In this document: piece after piece, positions 33,863 through 41,661 of the stretch
Position numbering within the stretch: the stretch's first letter is position 1
How the letters are laid out: each line of letters begins with the position of its first letter
Origin: Hymenobacter sp. APR13
Lineage (GTDB): Bacteria > Bacteroidota > Bacteroidia > Cytophagales > Hymenobacteraceae
Direction of reading: 5' to 3'
Assembly: GCF_000737515.1 (NCBI RefSeq)
Contig: NZ_CP006587.1
Location: 1,779,001-1,843,000, forward strand
Length of the DNA: 64,000 nt
Notes under the pieces: model-generated
Database searches by the model: none
What the model saw: only the letters and a program-made list of their open reading frames with translations
Told to the model about the DNA's origin: nothing
Made by a program: the position numbers and the translations under genes

Positions 33863-34786
33863 CTACCGGCCACCGCCGAGCAGGCCGCCGAGCAAGCCGC
33901 CCATGCCGCCGCTCATCAGGCCACCCAGGCCGCCACCGCCGGCGCTGCGGGGCTGCGAGCCGGGCTGGCCACCCAGGCCGCCCAGAATCGACATCAGCGA
34001 GCCGAGGCCTCCGCTGCCCACGTGCGAGCCCTGCTGCGGCACGCTGCCATAAGAGCCCTGCGCTCCGGCCGACGAGTTTCCACCGCCCAGCACGCCGCTC
34101 AGCAGGCCGCCACCGAGCAGACCGCCCAGCAAGCCGCCCATCGAGCTGCCGCCCATGGCGCCGCCCATCAGGCCGCCCAGGGTGCCGCCGCCCATCGCGC
34201 CGCCCAGCAGACCACCGCCGCTGCTCTGGCTACGGCCGCCGCTCATCACCTTCGACAATACCATCGGGGCCACTACGCCCAGCAGGCCGGCCATCAGTGC
34301 GCCTTTCGGGATGCCGGCGCTTTCCAGCTTGTCGGTGATGCCGCCGAAGAAGCCCTGCTTGGCCGGGTCGCTGGCATCGTGCGGTACGTGGGACGCCTGG
34401 TCTACCACCTGGTTCAGTGTCTGGGTTTGCTGAGGCGTGATGCCGAGGTAAGCCGAAATCTTGTTGATCATGGCTTCCTCATCGTTGGCGTAAGCGCCGT
34501 CGGCGCGGGCAAAACTGATGAGGTCCGTAACGAGTGAGTAGCGCAGGTCGCTGTTGCGGAGCGCGTCGAGGTTGCTCTTGATGCTTTCGTTGCTGGCGTC
34601 GCGGGCGGCGCCCAGTACCTGCTGGGTAGCGCCACCCGAGAGGCCGGCCTCATGGGCCAGCTGTTGCAGAAACTCTATTTCGGTGGCGGAGGCTTCCCGA
34701 TCGGCTGAAGCGAGGCTGGCAATAACGCTCAGGTAGGCCGCTTTTTCGGAATCGGAGTAGTTCTGGAGAAGTTGGGAATTGCTCAT
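33863..34786 (-). CDS. TerB-like protein with glycine-rich C-terminal tail
   Basis: 307 residues from the ATG at 34786. The first about 130 residues are helical and resemble TerB/DUF533-type domains (AYLSVIASLASADREASATE, then DLISFARADGAYANDEEAM). The segment LESAGIPKGALMAGLLGVVA may insert in a membrane. The last about 130 residues are almost only glycine, leucine, methionine and serine, in repeats such as GGLLGG, GGAMGG and GGLMSG. The tail's function is unknown. Relation to tellurite resistance is by fold only. Confidence 0.7.
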   Translation of the reverse strand: MSNSQLLQNYSDSEKAAYLSVIASLASADREASATEIEFLQQLAHEAGLSGGATQQVLGAARDASNESIKSNLDALRNSDLRYSLVTDLISFARADGAYANDEEAMINKISAYLGITPQQTQTLNQVVDQASHVPHDASDPAKQGFFGGITDKLESAGIPKGALMAGLLGVVAPMVLSKVMSGGRSQSSGGGLLGGAMGGGTLGGLMGGAMGGSSMGGLLGGLLGGGLLSGVLGGGNSSAGAQGSYGSVPQQGSHVGSGGLGSLMSILGGLGGQPGSQPRSAGGGGLGGLMSGGMGGLLGGLLGGGR

Positions 34787-34897
34787 CGTCGGGGCAGTTG
34801 GAAGGCAGTGGATAAAATTACTGCTGACCTTAACGCACGCCATCTGATTTGGTTAACGCCTTGGCTCTTCTCCTTTCGCAGGCCGATGCCCGCCACA

Positions 34898-37432
34898 CTA
34901 AAATTCGAAATACTCGCCGGTCTGGGGCTGTGCAGGCTTCTTCGCGGGCGGCTTTTTCAGCTCGAAGGGTTTGCGCGGCTCTGGAGCCGGTATGGCCGGG
35001 GCCGCGGGGCCAGGCAAGCCGGGGCGGCTGGCGGGGCGGGCGGTTTCGCGCGGGGCAGTTGGCACCCGGCCCGGCTGCGGGCGCCGGTCGTAGCTCACCC
35101 GGAAGTTGTCTTCATCGCCCTGAATAGCCAGCAGCAGACTGGGGCCAGTGGCCATGCCCACAGTGCGCTGCAGCAGCCCGGGCAGAATCGGGATGTTGAG
35201 GTGATAGTCCATCTGCTGGTCGAAGGTGTGGGTGCCCGTCACCCGGATCAGGGAGGCGGCCCGCACGTTGGAGCGGATTTCCATTTCGGGCAGGTACACC
35301 GTGCGGCTCTGGATGTAAACCGGCGTGGTGAGCTGGGCGAAGCGCAAGTGCCGCAGCCGCTCCCGCCCGGCAATCATGAACAGCTTCTGCAGCGGCTCGA
35401 AGTTGTTGAGCTCCCCGTTGCGCACCTGCAGGTTCAGCTCGGCCTCCAGACGGTTGGTGAGCGGCATGAGGGCGCCGTCAAAGTACAGGTCCGACTCGGC
35501 AGTAGCCGTGAGGGCCCCGCGCAGGTGCCGCGCCGTAATGAACTGCTGGCCGAAATCCTCGAAGGTGTAAAAGAGGCTATCCAGCGGCAACTGCTGGCAG
35601 CTGATGGTGGAATGCAGGTGCAGCAGCCGCGGCTGGCGGGCATCGAGCGTGCCCCGGAAGCTGACCTGGCCCCCGCCGGCGCGCACCGTCAGGGAGGGCG
35701 CACTCAGCACCTGCTGCTGCAGCCGGATGGTGCCGCGCAGCTGCCGCCCCCGAAACCGCCGAAACCGCAGCCGCTCCACCTGCGCCCGCACGTTCAGGGC
35801 CAGCTGGGTGGGCAGCCGGAATTCGTAGCTGCTGGCTCCGGGCGTGCCGGCGCCGGTGGCCGTGGCAGGCCCAGCGGGCGCGGTCAGGCGCAGGAGCTGG
35901 TCGAAATCCAGGAGCCGCGACGTCAGGTCGGCGTCGAGCAGCAACGTCTGGTTGGGCAGCAGCGCCCAGGCCAGGGCATTGCGCAGCCGTCCCTGCAGCC
36001 GGAAATCTGACCCGCCCACCCGGCCCGTGAAGCCCGCCACCGCCACCTCGCGGCCCTGCAGCCGGAAGCTGCCCGTAAGGCCCGTGAGGGGCTGGCGCAG
36101 GTCGCGCAGGCGCAGCTGCACGTTCTGGAGCTGCAGCGTACCGCTGGCCTGCACCGCCGCCGTGGCCGGCCGGGCCCGAAACTGCCGCAGGTTGCCGGCA
36201 AACGCCAGCGCCAGCTGGGCCTGCCCCTGCCCGCCCGGCACGGCCGCCACCGGGTAGAACTGCAGCGCCTGCGCCACATCCAGGTCGGCGCGCACCTGCA
36301 GCTGCACGGTAGGATCCTGGAAATTGGCGTAGCGCAAGCTGCCGCTGAAAGGCCGCCCGCGCAACGTGCCGCGCACGTTCTGCAAGCTCAGCACCGAGGT
36401 GCGCGCCGCCTGGGCCGCGCCGTTGCTGAAGGTGCCCGCCAGAAACACGTGCTCCACGGCCTGCCGCAGCTCGGGGTGATAGAAGGAAGCGTCGCGGCAG
36501 CCAAACCGGGCCTCAATGCGCGGGCTGGCCCGCCCCGACAGCTCCCCGCGCACCGTGCCCCCAAAGTACACGGCCCCGCGGCTGCGGTAGGCGCGCAGCC
36601 GCCGCGCCACCCGCGCCGGCAGCAGCGCCAGCACCGACTGCACATCGGTGTTGCGGCCCGCCACCTGCAGATCCAGCTGCACGGCCCGGCGGTAGTCAAT
36701 CCGGCCGCCCAGCTCGTAGGACGCGGCGCCCACCCGCAGCTCCGAGGGCTGCAGGGTCACGAGCCGCGCGTCCCGGTCCACGCGCAGGCGGGTGTTCAGG
36801 GTGAGGGGTTTGTTCTGGAAGTACGCGTCGGGGCCCAGCTGCAGGGCTTCCACGTGGGTGCGGCCCTGGGCCACGATATCCACCAGTGGACCCTGCACGT
36901 CCAGCTGGGCGCGCACGTCGTGGGCCTGCACGGTGTAGCGCTGCTGGCGCTGGTCGTCGGCGTACACGGTATTCACGCGCTCCAGCTGGATGTTTTCCAG
37001 GGCGAAGGCCAGCGGCTGGCGGCTGGGCGCGGCGGTGGTATCGAAGCGCAGCACGTCGTAGTTGGGGCGGCCCTGCGCGTCGTGGCGCACCCACACGCGG
37101 CCGTCGGCCAGCGTCACGGCCCGGATGCGGTAGTGGCCGCGCAGCATGTCCCAGGCGTCGAAGGCGCAGTAGAGGCGGCGCGCCCGGGCCAGCGGCACCG
37201 TGTCCTGCGGAAGCGAGCCGCTCACGCGCAGCTCATGCAGCGTGATGGAAACGCGCGGAAACTGGTCCAGCACCGACACCTCCATGCGGCCCACCTGCAC
37301 GGGCGTGGCAAGGTAGCGGTTGGCCTCCTGCACAAACAGCGCAATGATGCGCTCCTGCCCCAGCCACACGCCCCCAACCACCGCCGCCACCAGCAAAACC
37401 AGCCCGGTCAGAAAAAAAATAGCACTCGCCAC
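34898..37432 (-). CDS. AsmA family protein
   Basis: 844 residues. A single N-terminal membrane helix (about 3-24) is followed by RIIALFVQEANRYLATPVQVGRMEVSVLD, here read as two parts, the typical AsmA start. A long periplasmic beta-rich region follows, with repeated short amphipathic strands, and an AsmA-like C-terminal segment (VRNGELNNFEPLQKLFMI, then DMEIRSNVRA-like and HTFDQQMDYHLNIPILPGLL). AsmA-type proteins bridge the envelope and take part in phospholipid transport or outer-membrane assembly. The last about 60 residues are proline/alanine-rich. No partner gene is adjacent. Confidence 0.82.
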   Translation of the reverse strand: MASAIFFLTGLVLLVAAVVGGVWLGQERIIALFVQEANRYLATPVQVGRMEVSVLDQFPRVSITLHELRVSGSLPQDTVPLARARRLYCAFDAWDMLRGHYRIRAVTLADGRVWVRHDAQGRPNYDVLRFDTTAAPSRQPLAFALENIQLERVNTVYADDQRQQRYTVQAHDVRAQLDVQGPLVDIVAQGRTHVEALQLGPDAYFQNKPLTLNTRLRVDRDARLVTLQPSELRVGAASYELGGRIDYRRAVQLDLQVAGRNTDVQSVLALLPARVARRLRAYRSRGAVYFGGTVRGELSGRASPRIEARFGCRDASFYHPELRQAVEHVFLAGTFSNGAAQAARTSVLSLQNVRGTLRGRPFSGSLRYANFQDPTVQLQVRADLDVAQALQFYPVAAVPGGQGQAQLALAFAGNLRQFRARPATAAVQASGTLQLQNVQLRLRDLRQPLTGLTGSFRLQGREVAVAGFTGRVGGSDFRLQGRLRNALAWALLPNQTLLLDADLTSRLLDFDQLLRLTAPAGPATATGAGTPGASSYEFRLPTQLALNVRAQVERLRFRRFRGRQLRGTIRLQQQVLSAPSLTVRAGGGQVSFRGTLDARQPRLLHLHSTISCQQLPLDSLFYTFEDFGQQFITARHLRGALTATAESDLYFDGALMPLTNRLEAELNLQVRNGELNNFEPLQKLFMIAGRERLRHLRFAQLTTPVYIQSRTVYLPEMEIRSNVRAASLIRVTGTHTFDQQMDYHLNIPILPGLLQRTVGMATGPSLLLAIQGDEDNFRVSYDRRPQPGRVPTAPRETARPASRPGLPGPAAPAIPAPEPRKPFELKKPPAKKPAQPQTGEYFEF

Positions 37433-37529
37433 AGCTTTCCCAATCTTCGAAAATTTCTGACTCTAAAAGAGTTGCCTGCAAAACAGCCCGGTCCCGAACA
37501 TTTTTCCGTGCTAAAGTTCGCACAAAGTG

Positions 37530-37560
37530 TTGCGTAATCAGAAACGACCTGCCATATTTG
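37530..37560 (+). promoter_or_regulatory. Putative promoter of the tRNA-Val pair
   Basis: TTG at 37530-37532 and CATATTTG at 37553-37560, spaced by 20 bases, fit the Bacteroidota TTTG/TAnnTTTG promoter with one mismatch in the -7 box. The expected start site lies about 18 bases before the first tRNA. Confidence 0.55.
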
Positions 37561-37584
37561 CATCCCCAACGGGACACGCCCAAC

Positions 37585-37659
37585 GGGAGATTAGCTCAGC
37601 TGGTTCAGAGCATCTGCCTTACAAGCAGAGGGTCACTGGTTCGAACCCAGTATCTCCCA
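37585..37659 (+). tRNA. tRNA-Val (anticodon TAC), copy 1
   Basis: 75-base cloverleaf. The acceptor stem GGGAGAT pairs with ATCTCCC, followed by discriminator A. The anticodon arm CTGCCTTACAAGCAG gives anticodon TAC, and the T-arm has GGTTCGAACCC. CCA is not encoded. Confidence 0.97.
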
Positions 37660-37686
37660 CTTTTTATTTTAGTACATTACCCTATC

Positions 37687-37761
37687 GGGAGATTAGCTCA
37701 GCTGGTTCAGAGCATCTGCCTTACAAGCAGAGGGTCACTGGTTCGAACCCAGTATCTCCCA
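37687..37761 (+). tRNA. tRNA-Val (anticodon TAC), copy 2
   Basis: Identical in all 75 bases to copy 1. The 27-base spacer is AT-rich and has no promoter of its own, so both are probably cut from one transcript that ends at the terminator at 37767. Confidence 0.97.
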
Positions 37762-37766
37762 CACCC

Positions 37767-37797
37767 CAAAAGGACAGCCCTACCGGCTGTCCTTTTT
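37767..37797 (+). terminator. Intrinsic terminator after the tRNA-Val pair
   Basis: Stem AAAAGGACAGCC/GGCTGTCCTTTTT with a CTACC loop and a T-run, six bases after the second tRNA. Confidence 0.9.
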
Positions 37798-37827
37798 GTT
37801 TCCGGCCGGCTGGCTGTGGTATTGCAC

Positions 37828-39444
37828 ATGTTTTATATGATGGCTACTACTGGGCGCTGGCGCTGGCTTGTTTCCTTTGTGTTCTTTGTAACACTTCTTC
37901 TGCTAGGCATTGCGCTGCACCGTGACTATGGTGTATCGTGGGATGAGCCGAATAACCACCTGAACGGGCTCGTTACGCTCAAATACTTAGCGAATTTGCT
38001 CCCCGCCGACAATACGCTGCGGCACCACCCAACCTTTCTCACTACCCCCAACCTGCGCGAATTTCCTGACTCGCACCACGGGCCTGTTTTTGAGGTAGCA
38101 GCCATTGCAATAAGCTACCTGATTACCGACCACGACTCCCGATCGTACTTTTTTGTGCGCCACTTCATGGTGTTCAGCGTTTCTATGCTGGGGATATGGG
38201 CACTCTACAGGCTAGGCACCTACTGGCTGCGCGACTGGCGCTGGGGGCTTTTAGGGGCTAGCATATTGGTAGCGTCGCCACGCTTTTTTGCGGAATCCTT
38301 CTACAACGGCAAGGATATCGTGTATATGGGCTTCTTCACGCTGTCGATGTTCACGCTGACACGCCTGTTGCGCCGCCTCTCTTTGGGCCGGGCTATTGTG
38401 CACGGGTTTGCCACGGCACTTACAATAGACGTGCGGGTTCACGGCAGCCAGCTACTATTATTTACGGCGCTGGCCCTGTTATTAGAACGCCGCTATACTA
38501 CTTCAGCGTCATCCTCAACTGCATCATTAGGCCGCCTTTTCTCGGTTTATGTAGCCACTACGCTGATAGTTGCAACGGCTGGCTGGCCTTATCTATGGGC
38601 TCATTCACTGCCTGAACTGTTGGCGGTTAGCAAGCACGCCGTCCGCTATCCATGGGGTTTCACTAATTTCTATCTGGGCCAGCACTTGCTGGTTGAGCAA
38701 CTGCCGTGGCACTACATCCCCGTTTGGATACTCATTACGACGCCCATCCCATACATAGTGGCAGCACTAGCAGGACTGCTATTGGCAGCACGCCGCGTTA
38801 CACAGCAACGTGCTACCGTGCTACGCACAGCTAACGGCCGTTTGGCCGCCTTGCTGGCTCTCTGGCTGCTAGCGCCACTGGCGCTGGTCATGAGCACACA
38901 TGTGGTAGTATACGAAGGCTGGCGCCACCTATATTATATATACCCCTCTCTGGTGCTTTGGGCCGTTTGGGGAATACGAGAACTGGTAGACTGGGGCCGG
39001 GCTGTGGGCCTGCGCAGGAGGCTAGCACACCTTCTATTGACTTTGGGAGCCCTGGAAACCGCTCACACGATTGTTCGCATTGTTCAAATGCATCCTCATC
39101 AGAACGTGTACTTCAGCTTTCTGCCAGGCGATGTAGTTGACAAGAACTTTGAGCGAGACTACTGGTGCTTGGCTTACCGGCAGGGACTGGAATGGATCCT
39201 AGCGCACGACGCTTCGCCAAGTCTGAAAGTCAACGTGTTCTGGCACTACCCGCTACGCAACAATTCTTTGATTCTTCCTCCCCATGACCGCGCCCGCCTA
39301 AGCTACACCCCCGATTCTACCGCCCGTTACTACTTAGCCGGCTACCGTTGGCATCCACAATCCTATCTGGATTCGCTCGGCACAGAAGTATACAGTATCC
39401 GGGAAGGCGGTGTGAAGGTACTATCTGTTTTCCAACGGTACTAA
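37828..39444 (+). CDS. GT39/ArnT-like membrane glycosyltransferase
   Basis: About 538 residues from the ATG at 37828 (other ATGs at 37837 and 37840). About ten hydrophobic segments. The first extra-membrane loop has HRDYGVSWDEPNNH, the acidic DE motif of protein-mannosyltransferase/ArnT-fold enzymes, and a later loop has SPRFFAESFYNGKDIVYMG, the second acidic/lysine motif of this group. Such enzymes transfer sugars from a polyprenyl carrier. Third codon positions carry more A/T than in adjacent genes, and the gene starts directly behind a tandem tRNA pair, both compatible with acquisition by transfer. Confidence 0.78.
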   Translation: MFYMMATTGRWRWLVSFVFFVTLLLLGIALHRDYGVSWDEPNNHLNGLVTLKYLANLLPADNTLRHHPTFLTTPNLREFPDSHHGPVFEVAAIAISYLITDHDSRSYFFVRHFMVFSVSMLGIWALYRLGTYWLRDWRWGLLGASILVASPRFFAESFYNGKDIVYMGFFTLSMFTLTRLLRRLSLGRAIVHGFATALTIDVRVHGSQLLLFTALALLLERRYTTSASSSTASLGRLFSVYVATTLIVATAGWPYLWAHSLPELLAVSKHAVRYPWGFTNFYLGQHLLVEQLPWHYIPVWILITTPIPYIVAALAGLLLAARRVTQQRATVLRTANGRLAALLALWLLAPLALVMSTHVVVYEGWRHLYYIYPSLVLWAVWGIRELVDWGRAVGLRRRLAHLLLTLGALETAHTIVRIVQMHPHQNVYFSFLPGDVVDKNFERDYWCLAYRQGLEWILAHDASPSLKVNVFWHYPLRNNSLILPPHDRARLSYTPDSTARYYLAGYRWHPQSYLDSLGTEVYSIREGGVKVLSVFQRY

Positions 39445-39515
39445 GAACGGTTGCCTTGCAGTGCGATAGTACATTTTAGCGGATATTTGCCCCCTTTCCT
39501 GCTATTCTGCCTGCC

Positions 39516-40688
39516 ATGCTCCTGCTCGAAGTTACGGATGCCGCCCGCGCCCGCCAGTTCCGCGACCTGCCCGTTCGCCTCTACCACGGCCACCCCAATT
39601 GGATTGCGCCCCTCGACCACGAGCTGGAGGCCGTTTTCGACCCAAAAAAGAACCCCAACTTCGCGCACGGCGAGGCCATTCGCTGGATTCTGACCACCGA
39701 GGCCGGCGAGGTAATGGGCCGGGTGGCGGCCTTCGTGAACGGCAGCACTGCCCACACCGAGCCGGCGCTGCCTACCGGCGGCATGGGCTTTTTTGAGTGC
39801 ATTGATGACCAAGCAGCGGCCAACCAGCTCTTCGAGGCATGTCGGGCGTGGCTGGCGGCGCGGGGCATGGACGCCATGGACGGCCCCATCAACTTCGGCG
39901 AGCGAGACCGGTACTGGGGGCTGCTGACGGACGGATTTACCGAGCCCAACTACGGCATGTTTTACCACCTGCCCTACTACCAGCAGCTGTTTGAAACCTA
40001 CGGCTTTCAGCTGTATTTCAAGCAGTACACCTGCTACCGCGAAATAGCCGCACCGCTGCACGCCCGCTTCTTCGAGGCCACCGAGCGCTACGCCGCGCAG
40101 TTTCCGGAGTTCCAGTTCCGGCACGCCAGCAAGCGCGACCCGGAGCGCATAGCCCGCGACTTCCACCACGTGTATAACCTGGCCTGGGCCAACCACAGCG
40201 GCATTGCGGCCATGACCCTGGAAAAGGCCCGCGACTTGGTGCGCCAGATGAAGCCCGTGCTGGATGAGCGCCTGGTGTACTTCGCCTACCACAACGACGA
40301 GCCGATTGCCTTCTTCGTGAGCTTACCCGAGCTCAACCAGCTGTTCAAGCACGTGAGCCGCAATTTCAACCTCTGGAACAAGCTGCGCTTCCTGTGGCTG
40401 AAGCACCGCTACGAGCAGCGCACCGACAAAAAAGGCTTCGGCGTGATATTCGGGGTGGTGCCGGCGTGGCAGGGCAAGGGCATCGAGCTGGCCCTGATGG
40501 TGCACGCCCGCGCCGAGATGATGCGGGCCGGCTACACCGAGTTTGAGATGAACTGGATTGGCGACTTCAACCCGCGCATGCTGGCCGTTATCCGCTCCAT
40601 CGGGGCGCGCATCTACAAAACGCACATCACCTACCGCTACCTCTTCGACCGGGAGCGGCCCTTTGAGCGCAGCCCGATTATCCGGTAG
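39516..40688 (+). CDS. GNAT-like acyltransferase of unknown substrate
   Basis: 390 residues. The protein reads as two GNAT-like halves. The first has DLPVRLYHGHPNWIAPLDHE and GRVAAFVN followed by GGMGFFECIDDQAAANQLFE, then MDGPINFGERDRYWGLLTDG. The second ends with AWQGKGIELALMVHARAEM and TEFEMNWIGDFNPRMLAVIR, containing the acetyl-CoA pyrophosphate loop (Q/R-x-x-G-x-G/A-like AWQGKGIE). This long form is common in Bacteroidota; the substrate is not known. It is convergent with coaE; a strong hairpin lies between them. Confidence 0.8.
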   Translation: MLLLEVTDAARARQFRDLPVRLYHGHPNWIAPLDHELEAVFDPKKNPNFAHGEAIRWILTTEAGEVMGRVAAFVNGSTAHTEPALPTGGMGFFECIDDQAAANQLFEACRAWLAARGMDAMDGPINFGERDRYWGLLTDGFTEPNYGMFYHLPYYQQLFETYGFQLYFKQYTCYREIAAPLHARFFEATERYAAQFPEFQFRHASKRDPERIARDFHHVYNLAWANHSGIAAMTLEKARDLVRQMKPVLDERLVYFAYHNDEPIAFFVSLPELNQLFKHVSRNFNLWNKLRFLWLKHRYEQRTDKKGFGVIFGVVPAWQGKGIELALMVHARAEMMRAGYTEFEMNWIGDFNPRMLAVIRSIGARIYKTHITYRYLFDRERPFERSPIIR

Positions 40689-40697
40689 TCTGGTCGG

Positions 40698-40863
40698 CTG
40701 TCATTGCGAGCAGAGCGAAGCAATCCTTCCTCTCGTGGCAGACACTTTCCTTACAGCAAAGCCCTCCGGCGTTAGTGTACCACACTACTGCCGGAGGGCT
40801 TTCTGCTGAGGGTCGTTTGTCTCACGGAGAGGAAAGATTGCTTCGCTCCGCTCGCAATGACAG
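40698..40863. repeat. Family 1-like palindrome, TTGCGAGC subtype, with a terminator nested in its loop
   Basis: The outer arms start TGTCATTGCGAGCAGAGCGA with AGCAATCCTTCCTCTC, and end GAGAGGAAAGATTGCTTCGC with TCCGCTCGCAATGACA. They pair with few mismatches. Instead of a short loop it encloses a separate hairpin at 40754-40807. The outer sequence belongs to the widespread GTCATTGCGAG type of bacterial palindrome. Confidence 0.85.
40754..40807. terminator. Long hairpin, probable bidirectional terminator
   Basis: CAGCAAAGCCCTCCGGC faces GCCGGAGGGCTTTCTGCTG, and TAGTGT/ACACTA forms the tip around ACC. It lies between the convergent GNAT and coaE genes and inside the family 1-like palindrome. 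T-runs are short, so termination would rely on stem strength. Confidence 0.6.
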
Positions 40864-40864
40864 G

Positions 40865-41458
40865 CTATTTGCTGAACTGTGCGTGCAGCTCAAGTACCTG
40901 CGGGATGAGCAGGTGCTCGTCGTCGTTGCGGACGATGTGATGGGCGCGCTGCATCTTTTCCTCTTCGCTGAGCTGCTTGCCGATGATGGCCAGGATGTCG
41001 GCGGGGGTGCGGTGGGGGTCGCGGCGTAGCACGCGGGCCTGGCGCACGGGCAGCGGGGCAAACACGGTGATGACCTGGTCGAGGCCCTTGTACGCCCCCG
41101 ATTCAAAGAGCAGGGCGGCTTCCTTCAGCAGGTAGCGGTGGCCTTCCTGGGCACGGGCGGCGCTCCAAGCGGCAAAGTCGCGGCCGACGGCGGGGTGCAC
41201 CAGCGCATTGAGGCGGGCCAGCTCGGCGGCATCGGCAAAGGCGACGCGGCTCAGGTGCACGCGGTTCAGCTGGCCGGCGGCGTCAAAGGTTTCGGGTCCG
41301 AAGGCCGCTACCAGCTCATCGCGCAGCTGCGCATCGTTGGCCATCACCCACTTAGCCCGGAAGTCTGAATCGTACACGGGCACGCCCAGCACCTGAAACA
41401 GCCGGCACACCACGCTCTTACCCGAGCCTATCCCACCCGTAATTCCAATTCGAAGCAT
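40865..41458 (-). CDS. coaE: Dephospho-CoA kinase
   Basis: 197 residues, normal size. It phosphorylates dephospho-CoA, the last step of CoA synthesis. The Walker A motif GITGGIGSGKSVVCRLF opens the protein, followed by VYDSDFRAKWVM, HPAVGRDF and EAALLFESGAYKGLDQVITV, all CoaE blocks. RVLRRDPHRTPADILAIIGK corresponds to the R-D lid region. It is the last gene of the minus-strand nusB-DUF1573-yajC-ybbR-coaE block. The gap upstream, before ybbR, is filled with repeats. Confidence 0.95.
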   Translation of the reverse strand: MLRIGITGGIGSGKSVVCRLFQVLGVPVYDSDFRAKWVMANDAQLRDELVAAFGPETFDAAGQLNRVHLSRVAFADAAELARLNALVHPAVGRDFAAWSAARAQEGHRYLLKEAALLFESGAYKGLDQVITVFAPLPVRQARVLRRDPHRTPADILAIIGKQLSEEEKMQRAHHIVRNDDEHLLIPQVLELHAQFSK

Positions 41459-41462
41459 AATC

Positions 41463-41523
41463 TGGTGATGAGGTGATGAGGTGATGAGGTGACAGGTGAC
41501 AGGTGACAGGTGACAGGTGACAG
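41463..41523. repeat. Family 3 tandem repeats (GGTGATGA then GGTGACA units)
   Basis: Three GGTGATGA units are followed by five GGTGACA units in tandem, directly upstream of the coaE start codon. The tract at 41640-41684 has the complementary pattern (CTTCATCACCTCATCATC), so the two flank the family 1 element at 41533-41633 in inverted orientation. Confidence 0.8.
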
Positions 41524-41532
41524 GTAAAATAA

Positions 41533-41633
41533 GAACGTCATTCCGAGCGGAGCGAGGAATCTTGCGTGCTGATGTTGCAATAATAATCCAACGTCAGCAC
41601 GCGAGATTCCTCGCTCCGCTCGGAATGACGTTC
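41533..41633. repeat. Family 1 palindrome, TCCGAGC subtype, full length
   Basis: GAACGTCATTCCGAGCGGAG with CGAGGAATCTTGCGTGCTGA forms the left arm; TCAGCACGCGAGATTCCTCG with CTCCGCTCGGAATGACGTTC forms the right. About 45 base pairs with one or two mismatches around a short AT-rich loop. It lies between ybbR and coaE. Confidence 0.93.
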
Positions 41634-41661
41634 TTTTTTACCCTATTACTTCTTCACCCCA

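Noticed and set aside
37585..37761. Tandem tRNA-Val copies as a possible assembly duplication
   Set aside because: The flanks and spacer differ from each other and a promoter and terminator frame both; tandem identical tRNAs are common.
37585..39444. Genomic island at the tRNA-Val genes
   Set aside because: No integrase, no direct repeat of the tRNA 3' end and ordinary genes follow within 2 kb; only a single possibly foreign gene is supported.
41463..41523. CRISPR-like tandem repeats
   Set aside because: Units are 7-8 bases with no spacers and no cas genes; this is a simple tandem repeat.
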